Origin: an uncultured Saccharospirillaceae bacterium | Lineage (GTDB): Bacteria; Pseudomonadota; Gammaproteobacteria; Pseudomonadales; Oceanobacteraceae | Length of the DNA stretch: 64,000 nt | NCBI GenBank assembly: GCA_947503895.1 | Contig: CANNFT010000007.1 | Coordinates: 124,001 to 188,000, forward strand | Direction of reading: 5' to 3' | Shown: piece by piece, positions 47,042 to 56,751 of the stretch | How positions within the stretch are numbered: position 1 is the first letter of the stretch | Layout of the letters: each line of letters begins with the position of its first letter | The notes under the pieces: model-generated | The model's database searches: none | Seen by the model: the letters and a program-made list of their open reading frames with translations, nothing else | What the model was told of the DNA's origin: nothing | Made by a program: the position numbers and the translations under genes

Positions 47042-48040
47042 TCAAAACATAGATTGATCAACAGGTGCTTCTTTATCGCGGCCCCAAAACATCGCTACGC
47101 AACCACCACACAAGATTGCCAATAAAATCATCACAACTTCCGACCACCAAATCACATACTGCACACTATTAAACGATTCCATCACTTCTGCTTGGTGGAT
47201 TTTAGCCACCAGACCAATATCCAGTTCACCAATATAACGAGTAGAGGCCACCACAGAATTGCCAAGGTAATCAGGCACACCAACAAATATCATTTCATGG
47301 CCCAGTAACGCTTGTGTGATCGGAACATCAAATCGATTTTTAGGAATGGATAATCGAAACCCTGCGGTCTCATCAAACTTCAACGGTGTGGTAAACAACG
47401 CATTGCCATCGTTATTGCGTATCGCCAACAAATATTCGCCGGTTTTCCCTAGCCCGGGATGCCCACGCACTAAGTCTGTGATCATGTAGGCATAGAAGGC
47501 AACCTCAACATAGCCAACGACACCATTGTTAATCACCAATTCTGAAATGGCGACGATGTAAACTTGATCACGCTTCACTAATTTGATCTTGTTACCATTC
47601 TGCGACAACGTTTGCAGGTCGTAATTGGGTAAGTTTTCCATCGTTGTGGCAATCGGGTCGCCAGCTTGATCATATATCGAAATATAATGCACTTTTTCTA
47701 ACGACTGCGCGGCGTCCGTGATTATTTTGGTGATTTTTTGTGAATGCTGTTTCGAAGGTGTTGCATTCCACTTCTGTAAACTAATACGCATCTGAGTACG
47801 ACTAGAAATGGATGAGATGTTATCGCGAATTTGATCCAACACCATCAATATTCGCTTTTTAGTCATAGCGGATAACAGGCTCAGCCTTTCTTCCACCTGT
47901 GCTTGGTGTTGCGATTCAAGGAAGGAATTAAAGTAACTGAGCGTGAAAATGAGTGGGATGACGAACACCATTCCCCATAATAAAATCAGTCGTTTACGTC
48001 GTGTCATGAGACGAACTCGCCCAGTTACGTACTCTGCCAA
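47042..48040 (-). CDS. Orphan periplasmic Cache-like sensor with two membrane helices and no output domain
   Basis: 332 residues. TM1 (about 17-38), an extracytoplasmic region of ~250 residues with dCache-like features (VHYISIYDQAGDPIATTMEN, LAIRNNDGNALFTTPLKF, GYVEVAFYAYMITDLV), TM2 (about 295-317), and only ~15 cytoplasmic residues. Such a layout normally precedes HAMP/GGDEF/HK/MCP output, absent here. Start 48040 or ATG 48007. Faces the diguanylate cyclase gene tail to tail, so a functional pairing is possible but unproven. Confidence 0.75.
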   Translation of the reverse strand: MAEYVTGRVRLMTRRKRLILLWGMVFVIPLIFTLSYFNSFLESQHQAQVEERLSLLSAMTKKRILMVLDQIRDNISSISSRTQMRISLQKWNATPSKQHSQKITKIITDAAQSLEKVHYISIYDQAGDPIATTMENLPNYDLQTLSQNGNKIKLVKRDQVYIVAISELVINNGVVGYVEVAFYAYMITDLVRGHPGLGKTGEYLLAIRNNDGNALFTTPLKFDETAGFRLSIPKNRFDVPITQALLGHEMIFVGVPDYLGNSVVASTRYIGELDIGLVAKIHQAEVMESFNSVQYVIWWSEVVMILLAILCGGCVAMFWGRDKEAPVDQSMF

Positions 48041-48187
48041 GAATCCAGTGACTGCATCAGATGGTGCAGCATACGATTAAATACGCTCATTCGTGATGCC
48101 TGCATGAACCGCCACCGTACCCCGCACGGCTCTCTTTCTTAGCTTAGACGAATTGCTATGAAGTTCTGCGTTATGAGCGTGATAAAC

Positions 48188-48285
48188 AAAAAAAAGCCAC
48201 TCTGTATTAAACAGAGTGGCAAACCGTGATTAGCTTGATGAGAGAGAATGTGTCAGGGTTCAACTCGCTGCTGATCTCTGAACAC
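48188..48285 (-). ncRNA. Candidate Fur-regulated small RNA (RyhB/PrrF type)
   Basis: Predicted ~97-nt leftward RNA starting about 48285 and ending in a textbook terminator: GCCACTCTGT (48220-48211), loop TTAAT, ACAGAGTGGC (48205-48196), then eight T. The 5' part contains GAGATCAGCAGCGAG; GATCAG also occurs near the 5' end of E. coli RyhB (GCGATCAGG, from memory). The middle ACCCTGACACATTCTCTCTC is unpaired and pyrimidine-rich, suitable as a seed. A stem GTGTTCAG/CTGACAC can form near the 5' end. There is no open frame of note. Size, promoter, Fur sites and terminator all fit an iron-starvation sRNA. Confidence 0.75.
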
Positions 48286-48291
48286 ATGCAA

Positions 48292-48337
48292 ATAATAGTC
48301 ATTCTCATTAATGCAGTCAATAATAATTATCATTTAT
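48292..48337 (-). promoter_or_regulatory. Sigma-70 promoter overlapped by two Fur-box-like sites
   Basis: -35 TTGACT (48320-48315), exactly 17 bases, -10 TATTAT (48297-48292). Fur-like site 1 (48337-48319) matches 14 of 19 positions of GATAATGATAATCATTATC and covers the -35. Site 2 (48312-48294), AATGAGAATGACTATT and flank, matches 12 of 16 aligned positions and covers the spacer and -10. Repression by Fe-Fur under iron-replete conditions is the expected effect. Confidence 0.72.
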
Positions 48338-48511
48338 ATTTAGAAAATGCAAAATATGGCAGTCTAAGACCAAACCATTGGCTGCACAGGGGTCGATGAA
48401 ATGCTGAAATCAAGAAGAAAATAGCCGATGGTCTGCTGCGCCATCGCGCAACTGGCGAGATAAGACCGCACGGGCTGTGTGGCCTTATCTTAGGAGCGAT
48501 CTGCCTTGAGG

Positions 48512-49300
48512 CTAAGACTGTTTATCAATCACTTGCTGATTCAGCGCTTTAATGCGCCGCGACATGTTGTCGAGCAAGGTCATAGCCGTGTCTGGCTGAG
48601 CACGGATCAGGTCGATGAATTGATCTTGGGGAATCGCTAATAAGGTGCAGTCTTCTCGCGCAGTGACCGTCGCATTACGGCGCTCTCCAGTAAATACCGC
48701 CATGGCACCGAAGATCTCACCCTCTAACACCTCACCGACTTGCGTGCCGCCGACATCAACATTGGCACTGCCCGACATCAACTGAAAAACGGTATCCGCC
48801 AGCTCACCCTCTTTGACAATCACATCACCGTCGATTAAGTGTTCGAAACCTGTGGGGGTTCGCAATTGATGACGTACTTGAACGTTGCTCAGCAGCTGCT
48901 GATAAAATGATTGCGCTGCTAGCAAGTAGTGGCTCCAACGATGTTGTCTGACCGCATCGGTGTACAAGTATTGTGTGAAAACATCCCGTTGAATGAGCTC
49001 AATCACCGTGTCATCTTGCGCTCGCAATTCACAGTGCGGTAAATCAAAAATACGTTGGATTCCAAACAGGTCACCATTTTCATAACAAAATATATCTTCT
49101 CCCTCTGTCGACGCACACAGTACACCTTCTTTAATACGGCCAATGCAGTCGTCTGGCATTTGGCCATACGCATAGCTGTCTGCATTGAGCGTTAATAGAT
49201 CAGAAGGGCCGTTAAAATCAGCCATCAGTTTGACGCTTAAAGTTTGAAGTCGATCGAGCAAGGGTAAAACCGGCTCGGGTAGCTCACCCAGAAAAAACAT
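48512..49300 (-). CDS. Protein with tandem cNMP-binding-type domains
   Basis: 262 residues. The C-terminal domain (about 145-250) is a clear cyclic-nucleotide-binding fold: LIDGDVIVKEGELADTVFQL, GEIFGAMAVFTGERRNATVT, LLAIPQDQFIDLI. The phosphate-cassette Arg is present in GERRNATV. The N-terminal half (IGRIKEGVL, YENGDLFGIQRIF) looks like a second, degenerate copy. No DNA-binding or catalytic domain, so it is a stand-alone sensor, perhaps reading cAMP made by a class III cyclase. Confidence 0.85.
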   Translation of the reverse strand: MFFLGELPEPVLPLLDRLQTLSVKLMADFNGPSDLLTLNADSYAYGQMPDDCIGRIKEGVLCASTEGEDIFCYENGDLFGIQRIFDLPHCELRAQDDTVIELIQRDVFTQYLYTDAVRQHRWSHYLLAAQSFYQQLLSNVQVRHQLRTPTGFEHLIDGDVIVKEGELADTVFQLMSGSANVDVGGTQVGEVLEGEIFGAMAVFTGERRNATVTAREDCTLLAIPQDQFIDLIRAQPDTAMTLLDNMSRRIKALNQQVIDKQS

Positions 49301-49595
49301 ACTTGTTCACTATTTAATCTATATCGGGTTCTTTTTTACCATACTCGGCGTAAGAAGGCTGGGAAAATATGCTGATCTTTAGGCTCAATGGCGGCTTTAG
49401 AGTAAGTCAAAACGGAAAATGAGAACTGGCTCTAATTTAGTGCGTCAGCTTGCATGATGCGTCATTCCAACCCTGCTGTCTGTGGATAAGAATCAGACGA
49501 CAATCTATGTCAGGTTTGTGCTGAAGCCGTCATGAAATGGGCGCTGGAGGAGAGGTGAATGCTGAATTTGGGCCGGTGAACACATGGCCCTGTGT

Positions 49596-49937
49596 TTACT
49601 GACTGGGCTGACGAATACGGGTGCCGTGCTCCACGGACATTAATATTTCTGAAGCGCTAATATCGCTGGGGAAAAACGCACCGCTGATTTTTGCATCCGC
49701 TAAACTCACCCCCCCTAATTTGGCACCACGGAAATCAATCGAGCGTAGGTCAGCTCCCCTGAAATAGGCGTTGGACAAATCCATTGAACGGACATCCAAC
49801 CCTCGTAAGTCCAAGCCACGAAAATCACAACTGGTTAAATCACAGGTTTTTCCCTGAGCTTTTAACTTGTTAAACTCTTCGACCTTTTCAGCCCGCAACA
49901 ATTGATACATTGGGTCCTGAGAAATTCTAGGGGTCAC
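49596..49937 (-). CDS. Pentapeptide-repeat protein
   Basis: 113 residues. About nine A(D/N)LXX-type repeats in the middle (DLTSCDFRGLDLRGLDVRSM, DLSNAYFRGADLRSIDFRGA, KLGGVSLADAKI), which would form a short right-handed quadrilateral helix, followed by a conserved-looking tail SVEHGTRIRQP. Start GTG 49937; ATG 49910 has AGGA four bases upstream and is an alternative. Function unknown. Confidence 0.85.
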   Translation of the reverse strand: MTPRISQDPMYQLLRAEKVEEFNKLKAQGKTCDLTSCDFRGLDLRGLDVRSMDLSNAYFRGADLRSIDFRGAKLGGVSLADAKISGAFFPSDISASEILMSVEHGTRIRQPSQ

Positions 49938-50061
49938 AGCGGAGACATTCCTGTTTTTATGTCGATTGGTTTACGCTCAATGTAACAGGCCTAGTCATTT
50001 ACAAGGTCTATTTTGAACATGCCTTTAGTAAGGATTAGCCCAAATATCAACAAGGTCAAAC

Positions 50062-52560
50062 GTGGAAGGTTTCATTCTTAGCCATCATTGGCGCGATTCT
50101 GAACAAGGGCTCATGCTGGAATACTGGCTAAGCACCGATGAAGGGCCACGCTGCTTACAATTTCAGCAACAAACCCTCGTCTGCTTTTTCCCCAAGGCCG
50201 CTCAACATTTATTGCCTGTGTGGCAAGACATTCACACCAAGGATGTTGGCCTAAAGCACTTCTCTGGTGAACCCGTCGTCGCCGTTTACTGTGGACAATA
50301 CCAAACTCTGCTGCGATTCCGTCAGTACTGCCAAGACCAAGAAATCACCCTGTGGGAAGACGACATCAAGCCCGTCGACCGATTTATGATGGAACGCCAT
50401 ATTCGAGGAAGTTTGCAATGGCGTGCAGATGACCAAAGCACTCGCCCGCCAATTTTACCGTCACTCGATACGGAAACCACACACGACGAAGCGGACCCAT
50501 CTCTGTGGGTCACCAACCCAAAGGTCAAAAGCAGCGACTATAAACCCAAACTAAAAGTGCTGTCGGTTGATATTGAAACTTCCATGCCCACCGCTCGTCA
50601 GCGCGAGCGCTTGTACAGCATCGGGTTTGTTGGCCAGACCATGGGCGCGCCATCCGATCAGCGCGTCGATGCCGTCCTAATGTTGGCCGAGTCAAATGGC
50701 CAACAAACCGAACGCTTACCGGATTACGTTTTCCTTTACGAAGACACACTCTCTTTGCTGCACGCAGCCAATGACTGGATTACCCAATACGATCCCGATG
50801 TATTGATTGGCTGGAGCGTGGTGAACTTCGACATAGCAGTTTTAGATCGTGTTTATCGGGAGCACCGTGTTCCCTTTCAGTGGGGTCGGCAAGGTAATCT
50901 CATTCGCTTAAGAGACGGACAAAATAATCGCAAGTTTGTGGATATTCCCGGACGAGTCATTGTTGACGGCATTGATGCTTTAAAGAGCGCTACGTATCAG
51001 TTTCCCAGTTTTTCATTGCAGAATGTGAGCGAAACCCTGCTTGGCGAAGGCAAAGACTTAGGCGAGCACCAAGATAAAGTGCATAACCGTGGTCAAGCTA
51101 TTACTGACTTATTCTTGAATAACAAATCCGCATTTGCTCGCTACAATCGCAAAGATTGCGCGTTAGTACTGGATATCTTTGCCCATACACACATTTTAGA
51201 CTTCCTCATTCAGCGCAGTTTTTTAACCGGTCATACGCTCGACCGGTTCGGTGGATCAGTGGCTGCATTCGAGTATCTGTATTTACCGAAACTGCACCGA
51301 GCAGGTTATGTCGCTCCTAATTTGGGTGAAGGGTACGATGCCGTCAAAGCACCGGGCGGGTTTGTCATGGACTCTCAACCGGGGTTTTACCAAAACGTAT
51401 TGGTGCTGGATTTTAAGAGTCTATATCCCAGTATTATCCGAACCTTTAAAGTTGACCCTATGGGTTTAATTGAAGGGTTAAATGCATACGCCGCTCTCAC
51501 GTCGAGTGAAAATGAAACTGAAAAACCGGCAGAAAACGTATCAACTTCAGAAACCGTACCCGGATTTAACGGCGCTCACTTTCATCGCCAGCGTCATTTT
51601 TTACCCGACATTATTCGGGATTTATGGGCCGCACGCGATGTGGCCAAACGCCAAAAAGATGCGGCTGCCTCTCAAGCCATTAAAATCATCATGAATTCTT
51701 TTTATGGCATTTTGGGCTCAACGGGTTGTCGATTTTTTGACGTGCGTCTTGCCAGTTCCATTACGCAGCGGGGCCATGAAATTATTCAAACCACCGCCGA
51801 TTGGATTAATCAACAAGGCTATGAAGTCATTTATGGCGACACCGACTCCGTGTTCGTGTGGTTGAAGAAGCAGCACAGTTCAGAGCAAGCACGGGAAGTT
51901 GGTCAGCGGTTAGCCGTCGACCTGAATGCTTGGTGGCAAAAACAATTATCCACACGCTATCAATTAGAATGCGATTTAGAAATCGAGTTTGAAAATCATT
52001 ATTCTAAATTCCTTATGCCCACCATTCGGGGGAGCGATACGGGCAGCAAAAAAAGGTACGCTGGCTTAACCGATGACCACCAAATGGTGTTCAAAGGCTT
52101 AGAAGCCGTTCGCAGCGACTGGACGCCTCTGGCTAAACATCTACAAATTGAGCTTTATCGCCGCATCTTCCACGACGAAGACTATCGAGAATACTTGCAG
52201 GACTGCGTTCGGCAGTTATTTGAAGGGCGCTGTGATGATTTGCTGGTTTATCGTAAACGTATTCGTCGCTCGCTCAAAGATTACATACGTAATGTGCCGC
52301 CGCAAATTCAGGCAGCCCGTAAGGCGGAAGAAGCTCGTGCAGCTCAGGGGTTAACCGAATTGTATGAGTACGGTGGCTGGATCGAGTACGTCATGACCGT
52401 CAATGGACCTGAGCCTATTGAGTTCCAAGTCTCGGCTTTGGACTATGATCATTATTTAGAGAAACAAATGACGCCTGTCGTGGACGGCATCCTCCATTTC
52501 TTCAAGCAGTCACTCGGGCAACTGGTCAATCCACAACGCGATATCTTTGACACAGACTAA
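50062..52560 (+). CDS. polB: DNA polymerase II (family B)
   Basis: 832 residues, DNA polymerase with 3'-5' proofreading. Exonuclease I motif LSVDIETSMP, Exo II region GWSVVNFDIAVLDR, Exo III YNRKDCALVLDIF. Polymerase motifs LDFKSLYPSIIRTFKVDP (A), KIIMNSFYGILGSTGCRFFD (B) and YGDTDSVFVW (C). Start GTG 50062. About 45 residues longer than E. coli Pol II, partly from an insertion rich in Glu/Thr/Ser between motif A and motif B. Often SOS-regulated; I see no clear LexA box upstream. Confidence 0.97.
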   Translation: MEGFILSHHWRDSEQGLMLEYWLSTDEGPRCLQFQQQTLVCFFPKAAQHLLPVWQDIHTKDVGLKHFSGEPVVAVYCGQYQTLLRFRQYCQDQEITLWEDDIKPVDRFMMERHIRGSLQWRADDQSTRPPILPSLDTETTHDEADPSLWVTNPKVKSSDYKPKLKVLSVDIETSMPTARQRERLYSIGFVGQTMGAPSDQRVDAVLMLAESNGQQTERLPDYVFLYEDTLSLLHAANDWITQYDPDVLIGWSVVNFDIAVLDRVYREHRVPFQWGRQGNLIRLRDGQNNRKFVDIPGRVIVDGIDALKSATYQFPSFSLQNVSETLLGEGKDLGEHQDKVHNRGQAITDLFLNNKSAFARYNRKDCALVLDIFAHTHILDFLIQRSFLTGHTLDRFGGSVAAFEYLYLPKLHRAGYVAPNLGEGYDAVKAPGGFVMDSQPGFYQNVLVLDFKSLYPSIIRTFKVDPMGLIEGLNAYAALTSSENETEKPAENVSTSETVPGFNGAHFHRQRHFLPDIIRDLWAARDVAKRQKDAAASQAIKIIMNSFYGILGSTGCRFFDVRLASSITQRGHEIIQTTADWINQQGYEVIYGDTDSVFVWLKKQHSSEQAREVGQRLAVDLNAWWQKQLSTRYQLECDLEIEFENHYSKFLMPTIRGSDTGSKKRYAGLTDDHQMVFKGLEAVRSDWTPLAKHLQIELYRRIFHDEDYREYLQDCVRQLFEGRCDDLLVYRKRIRRSLKDYIRNVPPQIQAARKAEEARAAQGLTELYEYGGWIEYVMTVNGPEPIEFQVSALDYDHYLEKQMTPVVDGILHFFKQSLGQLVNPQRDIFDTD

Positions 52561-52701
52561 TAGCGCGGTGGCAGATCATTCATCAAGGAGGAGAGCCAGT
52601 AGCCGGCAAGCAGCATTTCCGGTATAACGCCGTCCCGCGCTTATGCGAAGCTCGGGGTTAATAATACGTTTCACCCCATCAATGAATACAAGGTAGACAC
52701 T

Positions 52702-53289
52702 ATGGATTTTTGGACCGTTACCCTGATGCTTCTGTTCATCATGGACCCTGTGGGTAACATTCCGATGTTTCACCATATTTTGGATCACATCGAACCCAAG
52801 CACCGCTGGCGCATTATTCTGCGCGAACTCTTGTTTGCGTACTTAATTTTAAGCGCGTTTCTATGGGGTGGGCAGCATATCCTGTCATTCCTCGGACTTA
52901 AACAAGCTTCACTCAGTATTACCGGCGGTATCATTTTATTTGTCATTGCGCTGGACTTGGTATTTCCACGCAAAAAAGGCAAAGGGGACGATCTTGATAA
53001 CGAAGATCCCTTTATCGTGCCCCTTGCGATGCCGATGCTGGCCGGCCCTTCCGCCATGGCGACCTTGATTCTGGTGGCGACAAAAGACCCGGCCAATATT
53101 TGGCATTGGCACCTTGCCTTAACCACCGCCTGCACCATCACTGGGGTGATATTAGTTAGCTCAAATTTGATTTTAAAATTCTTGGGCAAGCGCGGTATTC
53201 GAGCCCTTAAAAAGTTGATCGGCATGCTGTTAATTATGATTGCCGTACAAATGTTCTTGGATGGCGTTAAAGAATACTTAGGCCTCTAG
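52702..53289 (+). CDS. MarC-family integral membrane protein
   Basis: 195 residues, six membrane helices. N-terminal LMLLFIMDPVGNIPMFHHIL and central VPLAMPMLAGPSAMATLILV are MarC/UPF0056 hallmarks. Despite the name, no drug-efflux role has been established for the family. Single gene downstream of polB. Confidence 0.92.
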   Translation: MDFWTVTLMLLFIMDPVGNIPMFHHILDHIEPKHRWRIILRELLFAYLILSAFLWGGQHILSFLGLKQASLSITGGIILFVIALDLVFPRKKGKGDDLDNEDPFIVPLAMPMLAGPSAMATLILVATKDPANIWHWHLALTTACTITGVILVSSNLILKFLGKRGIRALKKLIGMLLIMIAVQMFLDGVKEYLGL

Positions 53290-53480
53290 TATCCCTCTAG
53301 GCTCGACGTGCGGCAGCCATCGCAGCCGCCGTTTTTCTCTATCAATGCAAAGGTCATCTGTCATTTCGGATTAAGCCGCGATTCGTTCATCCATATGGAT
53401 CATCGCGTCGACCAGAGATTTTCAAGCGAAATTTGATTATAGTCGCGGCCTTGATTCTCCGTCCCAGCCGCTTTGGATTA

Positions 53481-54176
53481 ATGAAAACCGTCACTATGTC
53501 TCAACCACCTGTCATCCCGACGCACCTAAATATTGCCATTCAGCGCATGTTACAAGACGCCTTTGTATCAGAGCAGAGCTTGCCTCAATGCCCTGAATTA
53601 AAATTGTGGCTGGTGGAACCCAAAACGATGCAACGTGCTTTTAATCTCGATGAAATTCGCGCCATTTGGGAGCACACCGCTTATTGGGCTTTTTGCTGGG
53701 CAAGCGGGCAGGTATTAGCTCAATACATTCTCAAGCACCCGGACTGGGTCGCGGGTAAAAAGGTGCTAGATTTTGGTACGGGATCAGGCGTCGTGGCCAT
53801 CGCTGCCATGAAAGCCGGTGCAGCCTCTGTGGTGGCGTGCGATATTGATCGCGATGCGCTCATGAGCGCGCAGGCCAATGCAGAATTGAACGGTGTGTCC
53901 CTTCACTACAGTGACGATCTTTACGGTATTAAAGCACGAGACTTTGACCTGCTGATTGCGGCCGATGTACTTTACGATCGATCTAACCTCCCGTTTTTAG
54001 ACACTTTTTTTGAATTTGCCCCGCGCGTGCTACTGGCTGATTCTCGTATACGCTCCTTTCAACATGATCGTTATAAGCACCTTGACCGAGTGGAATCCTT
54101 CACCGTGCCCGACCTCGATGAGTTTGATGAATTTAAATGGGTTAACCTGTACCAAGGCACACAATCAGACCGATAA
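53481..54176 (+). CDS. SAM-dependent methyltransferase, ETFB-lysine-methyltransferase-like
   Basis: 231 residues from ATG 53481 (53496 is an alternative). SAM site VLDFGTGSGVVAIAAMKAGA, acidic VACDIDRDALMSAQANAELN, and the catalytic-side motif LLIAADVLYDRSNLPF (DVLYD, as in METTL20/ETFBKMT-type protein lysine methyltransferases). Upstream Trp-rich WEHTAYWAFCWASGQVLAQY also fits that group. The target protein is not indicated by neighbours. Confidence 0.85.
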   Translation: MKTVTMSQPPVIPTHLNIAIQRMLQDAFVSEQSLPQCPELKLWLVEPKTMQRAFNLDEIRAIWEHTAYWAFCWASGQVLAQYILKHPDWVAGKKVLDFGTGSGVVAIAAMKAGAASVVACDIDRDALMSAQANAELNGVSLHYSDDLYGIKARDFDLLIAADVLYDRSNLPFLDTFFEFAPRVLLADSRIRSFQHDRYKHLDRVESFTVPDLDEFDEFKWVNLYQGTQSDR

Positions 54177-54363
54177 AACTTAATCCCACGCGCCGACGGG
54201 TGATGCTCATCCGTGGACGCAACACTCCATTTTCCTCTGCCCTAGAAATCTTCTAATTCCTTAAATTTAAAGGGAAAGATCTCCCGGATCGGCCTTGTTT
54301 GTTGAGTGAGGTGTCTATACTCAATAAATCACGATGAATCCAATTTAGGTTAGGGAGGGAGTA

Positions 54364-56691
54364 ATGAAACTATTCAGTTTTTTACGCACCCGCGCAAACC
54401 TATTTGGCATTGCGGTTGCCACGTGGTTGGCGTTGGTAGCATTATTGTTGCAGGCCAGCTACCTCAAGCAAGAGCAACTGGCGTTTGAGCGTTTGGAATA
54501 TAAATCTGAAGTCGTCAGTATACAATTTGATCGTCACTGGCAGAATTTACAGGAAAATGACGAATCTGAACAAAAGACCTATCTAAAGTACCACACCCAG
54601 CGATTTCGCCCCTTTATTCACCTCACCATTCTCAATGATCTTGGCAAGCTCGAATCCAGCACACTGAACAATCTGGAGCAATTATCTTACTCGCCTGCAT
54701 TGAATATGATCAAAATGTATTTAGATCGTGGCCAACATTGCTTTGAATCGATTAACGGATTTATACAAGGCAGTATTTATGTCTGCGCGTTTAAACACAG
54801 TAGCCTTGATAGCTACCTGATTAGCACTTTGAATCAACAATCTATTTTCGAATATTGGTTGCAGCAAAGTGGCTATTTTATTGTCACGATTGTTTTAGGA
54901 CTGCTGGTATTTTCATTTCTCTATTGGCTCTTATCAAATCGACATAAACAAATACTTGCACAGCAAAGTGCTTTAACTGGCGCAATGGAAAAGCAAGGCA
55001 GTGAATTTAAACGCCTGCTCAGTAATTTACCGGGCTTGGTTTATCGGATGCATTTGAAAAGTAGACAATTGGTTTATGTCAGCCCTGGCAGCATCCAATT
55101 AATTGGATATCCACCTGAGTATTTAATTGAACGGCACATCAGCCCCATTGATTTAATTGACAGTGAAGACGAAGAACATTTTGATAAACGCACACGCGCA
55201 GCACACTTTTCATTAAAACCATTCGAGCTGGTTTATCGCATTCGAACCCAGAAGGGTGAACGTAAATGGGTGTTAGATCGCGGACAGTGCTTTCAAGATG
55301 ACAATGGCGATTATTTTATTGAAGGCGTCATCCTCGACATTACAGAGCGTGAGCTTGTCAGGCAGCAAATTGAATACCTAGCAGAACAAGACCCTTTGAC
55401 AGAATTGTTTAATCGATACCGCTTTAATGATGAGCTCGTGGGTGCCGTTGATGATGCCAATCGTAAGCACGAACATTTTGCCATGCTGTTTATTGATTTA
55501 GATCGTTTTAAAAATATCAATGATTCGCTCGGTCACCAATTAGGGGACAGGTTAATTCGAAAAGCAGCTGCTCGCTTACAATCGGTTATTCCCGCATCAC
55601 ATTTTCTTGCACGTATGGGCGGCGACGAATTTGTTATATTAATGCGCTGGGTCAACAACATCAGTGAAGTGGAAACGCTGGCCGAACGCATTAACCGAGA
55701 GCTTAGAAAACCCTTTAATATTGACACCTATCAATTACGTACCAGTTGCTCCATTGGCATTTCGTTATGTCCAGACGACAGTAATCAATCACATATCTTA
55801 TGGCGCTATGCGGATACCGCCATGTATCAGGTTAAAAGTCGCGGCGGCGACAATTATCAATTTTTTACCCGTGAAATGGGTGATCAGGTACAGCATCGCA
55901 TCACCATTGAGCACAGTTTTATTTCCGCTATCGAAAATAGTGAGTTCGAATTATTTTATCAACCACAAGTGGATATTGCATCGGGCGAACTGAAAGGTGC
56001 AGAAGCACTTATTCGCTGGAAGCATCCAAAACTCGGCATGATCTCACCTGCTGAGTTTATTCCCATTGCCGAAGAAACAGGATTTATACACGATCTAGGC
56101 GATTGGATCTTAAACCAAGCACTGGATCAACTTGAAAAATGGCAAACGTACAAACCAGACATGACTCTCGCCGTCAATATTTCTGCTTTACAAATAAACC
56201 AAGAGTTCCCCATAAAACTTAAAGAATTTATCGAAGTACACAGTATTCATGAAAATACGCTAGAATTAGAAATCACAGAAAGTCTACTGATGGAAAATAT
56301 TTCATTTGTACAACAACTCTTGCATGAAGTATGCGAACAGGATGTGACGTTTGCTATCGATGATTTTGGTACAGGTTATTCTTCTTTAAGTTATCTTCGC
56401 TACCTTCCCATTAATAAGTTAAAAATTGACCGAGCGTTTGTTAAAAATCTTGAAACGAATCAAGATGATGTTTCCATGGTCAAGGCCATTATTGCGATGG
56501 GTAAGAACTTAGGCATGAAGGTGCTTGCAGAAGGCATCGAAACCGAGAGCCAATTGGAAATATTAAAAGCGCAAGGCTGTGATACTTATCAAGGCTATCT
56601 TTTTAGCCCGCCGGTCGATACAAGTACTTTTTACGAACGCTATATCTATAAAAGCGAAGATGATATAAAGGACTCTCAGATAAGCTCGTAA
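54364..56691 (+). CDS. Membrane PAS-GGDEF-EAL protein (cyclic di-GMP turnover)
   Basis: 775 residues. TM1 (about 15-35), periplasmic sensor of ~135 residues containing two Cys (GQHCFES, IYVCAFK), TM2 (about 172-195), PAS (about 215-335), GGDEF (about 345-500; intact ARMGGDEFVIL) and EAL (about 515-765; intact EALIRW, NISALQ, DDFGTGYSSLSYL). Both catalytic signatures are complete, so it could synthesise or hydrolyse cyclic di-GMP, often phosphodiesterase-dominant. ATG 54364 follows AGGGAGGG. Single gene. Confidence 0.94.
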   Translation: MKLFSFLRTRANLFGIAVATWLALVALLLQASYLKQEQLAFERLEYKSEVVSIQFDRHWQNLQENDESEQKTYLKYHTQRFRPFIHLTILNDLGKLESSTLNNLEQLSYSPALNMIKMYLDRGQHCFESINGFIQGSIYVCAFKHSSLDSYLISTLNQQSIFEYWLQQSGYFIVTIVLGLLVFSFLYWLLSNRHKQILAQQSALTGAMEKQGSEFKRLLSNLPGLVYRMHLKSRQLVYVSPGSIQLIGYPPEYLIERHISPIDLIDSEDEEHFDKRTRAAHFSLKPFELVYRIRTQKGERKWVLDRGQCFQDDNGDYFIEGVILDITERELVRQQIEYLAEQDPLTELFNRYRFNDELVGAVDDANRKHEHFAMLFIDLDRFKNINDSLGHQLGDRLIRKAAARLQSVIPASHFLARMGGDEFVILMRWVNNISEVETLAERINRELRKPFNIDTYQLRTSCSIGISLCPDDSNQSHILWRYADTAMYQVKSRGGDNYQFFTREMGDQVQHRITIEHSFISAIENSEFELFYQPQVDIASGELKGAEALIRWKHPKLGMISPAEFIPIAEETGFIHDLGDWILNQALDQLEKWQTYKPDMTLAVNISALQINQEFPIKLKEFIEVHSIHENTLELEITESLLMENISFVQQLLHEVCEQDVTFAIDDFGTGYSSLSYLRYLPINKLKIDRAFVKNLETNQDDVSMVKAIIAMGKNLGMKVLAEGIETESQLEILKAQGCDTYQGYLFSPPVDTSTFYERYIYKSEDDIKDSQISS

Positions 56692-56751
56692 CGCAGTTGT
56701 GTCATCCGCCCCGAAAACTTAACCATGACAATCAATCTACACAGGAAAGCT

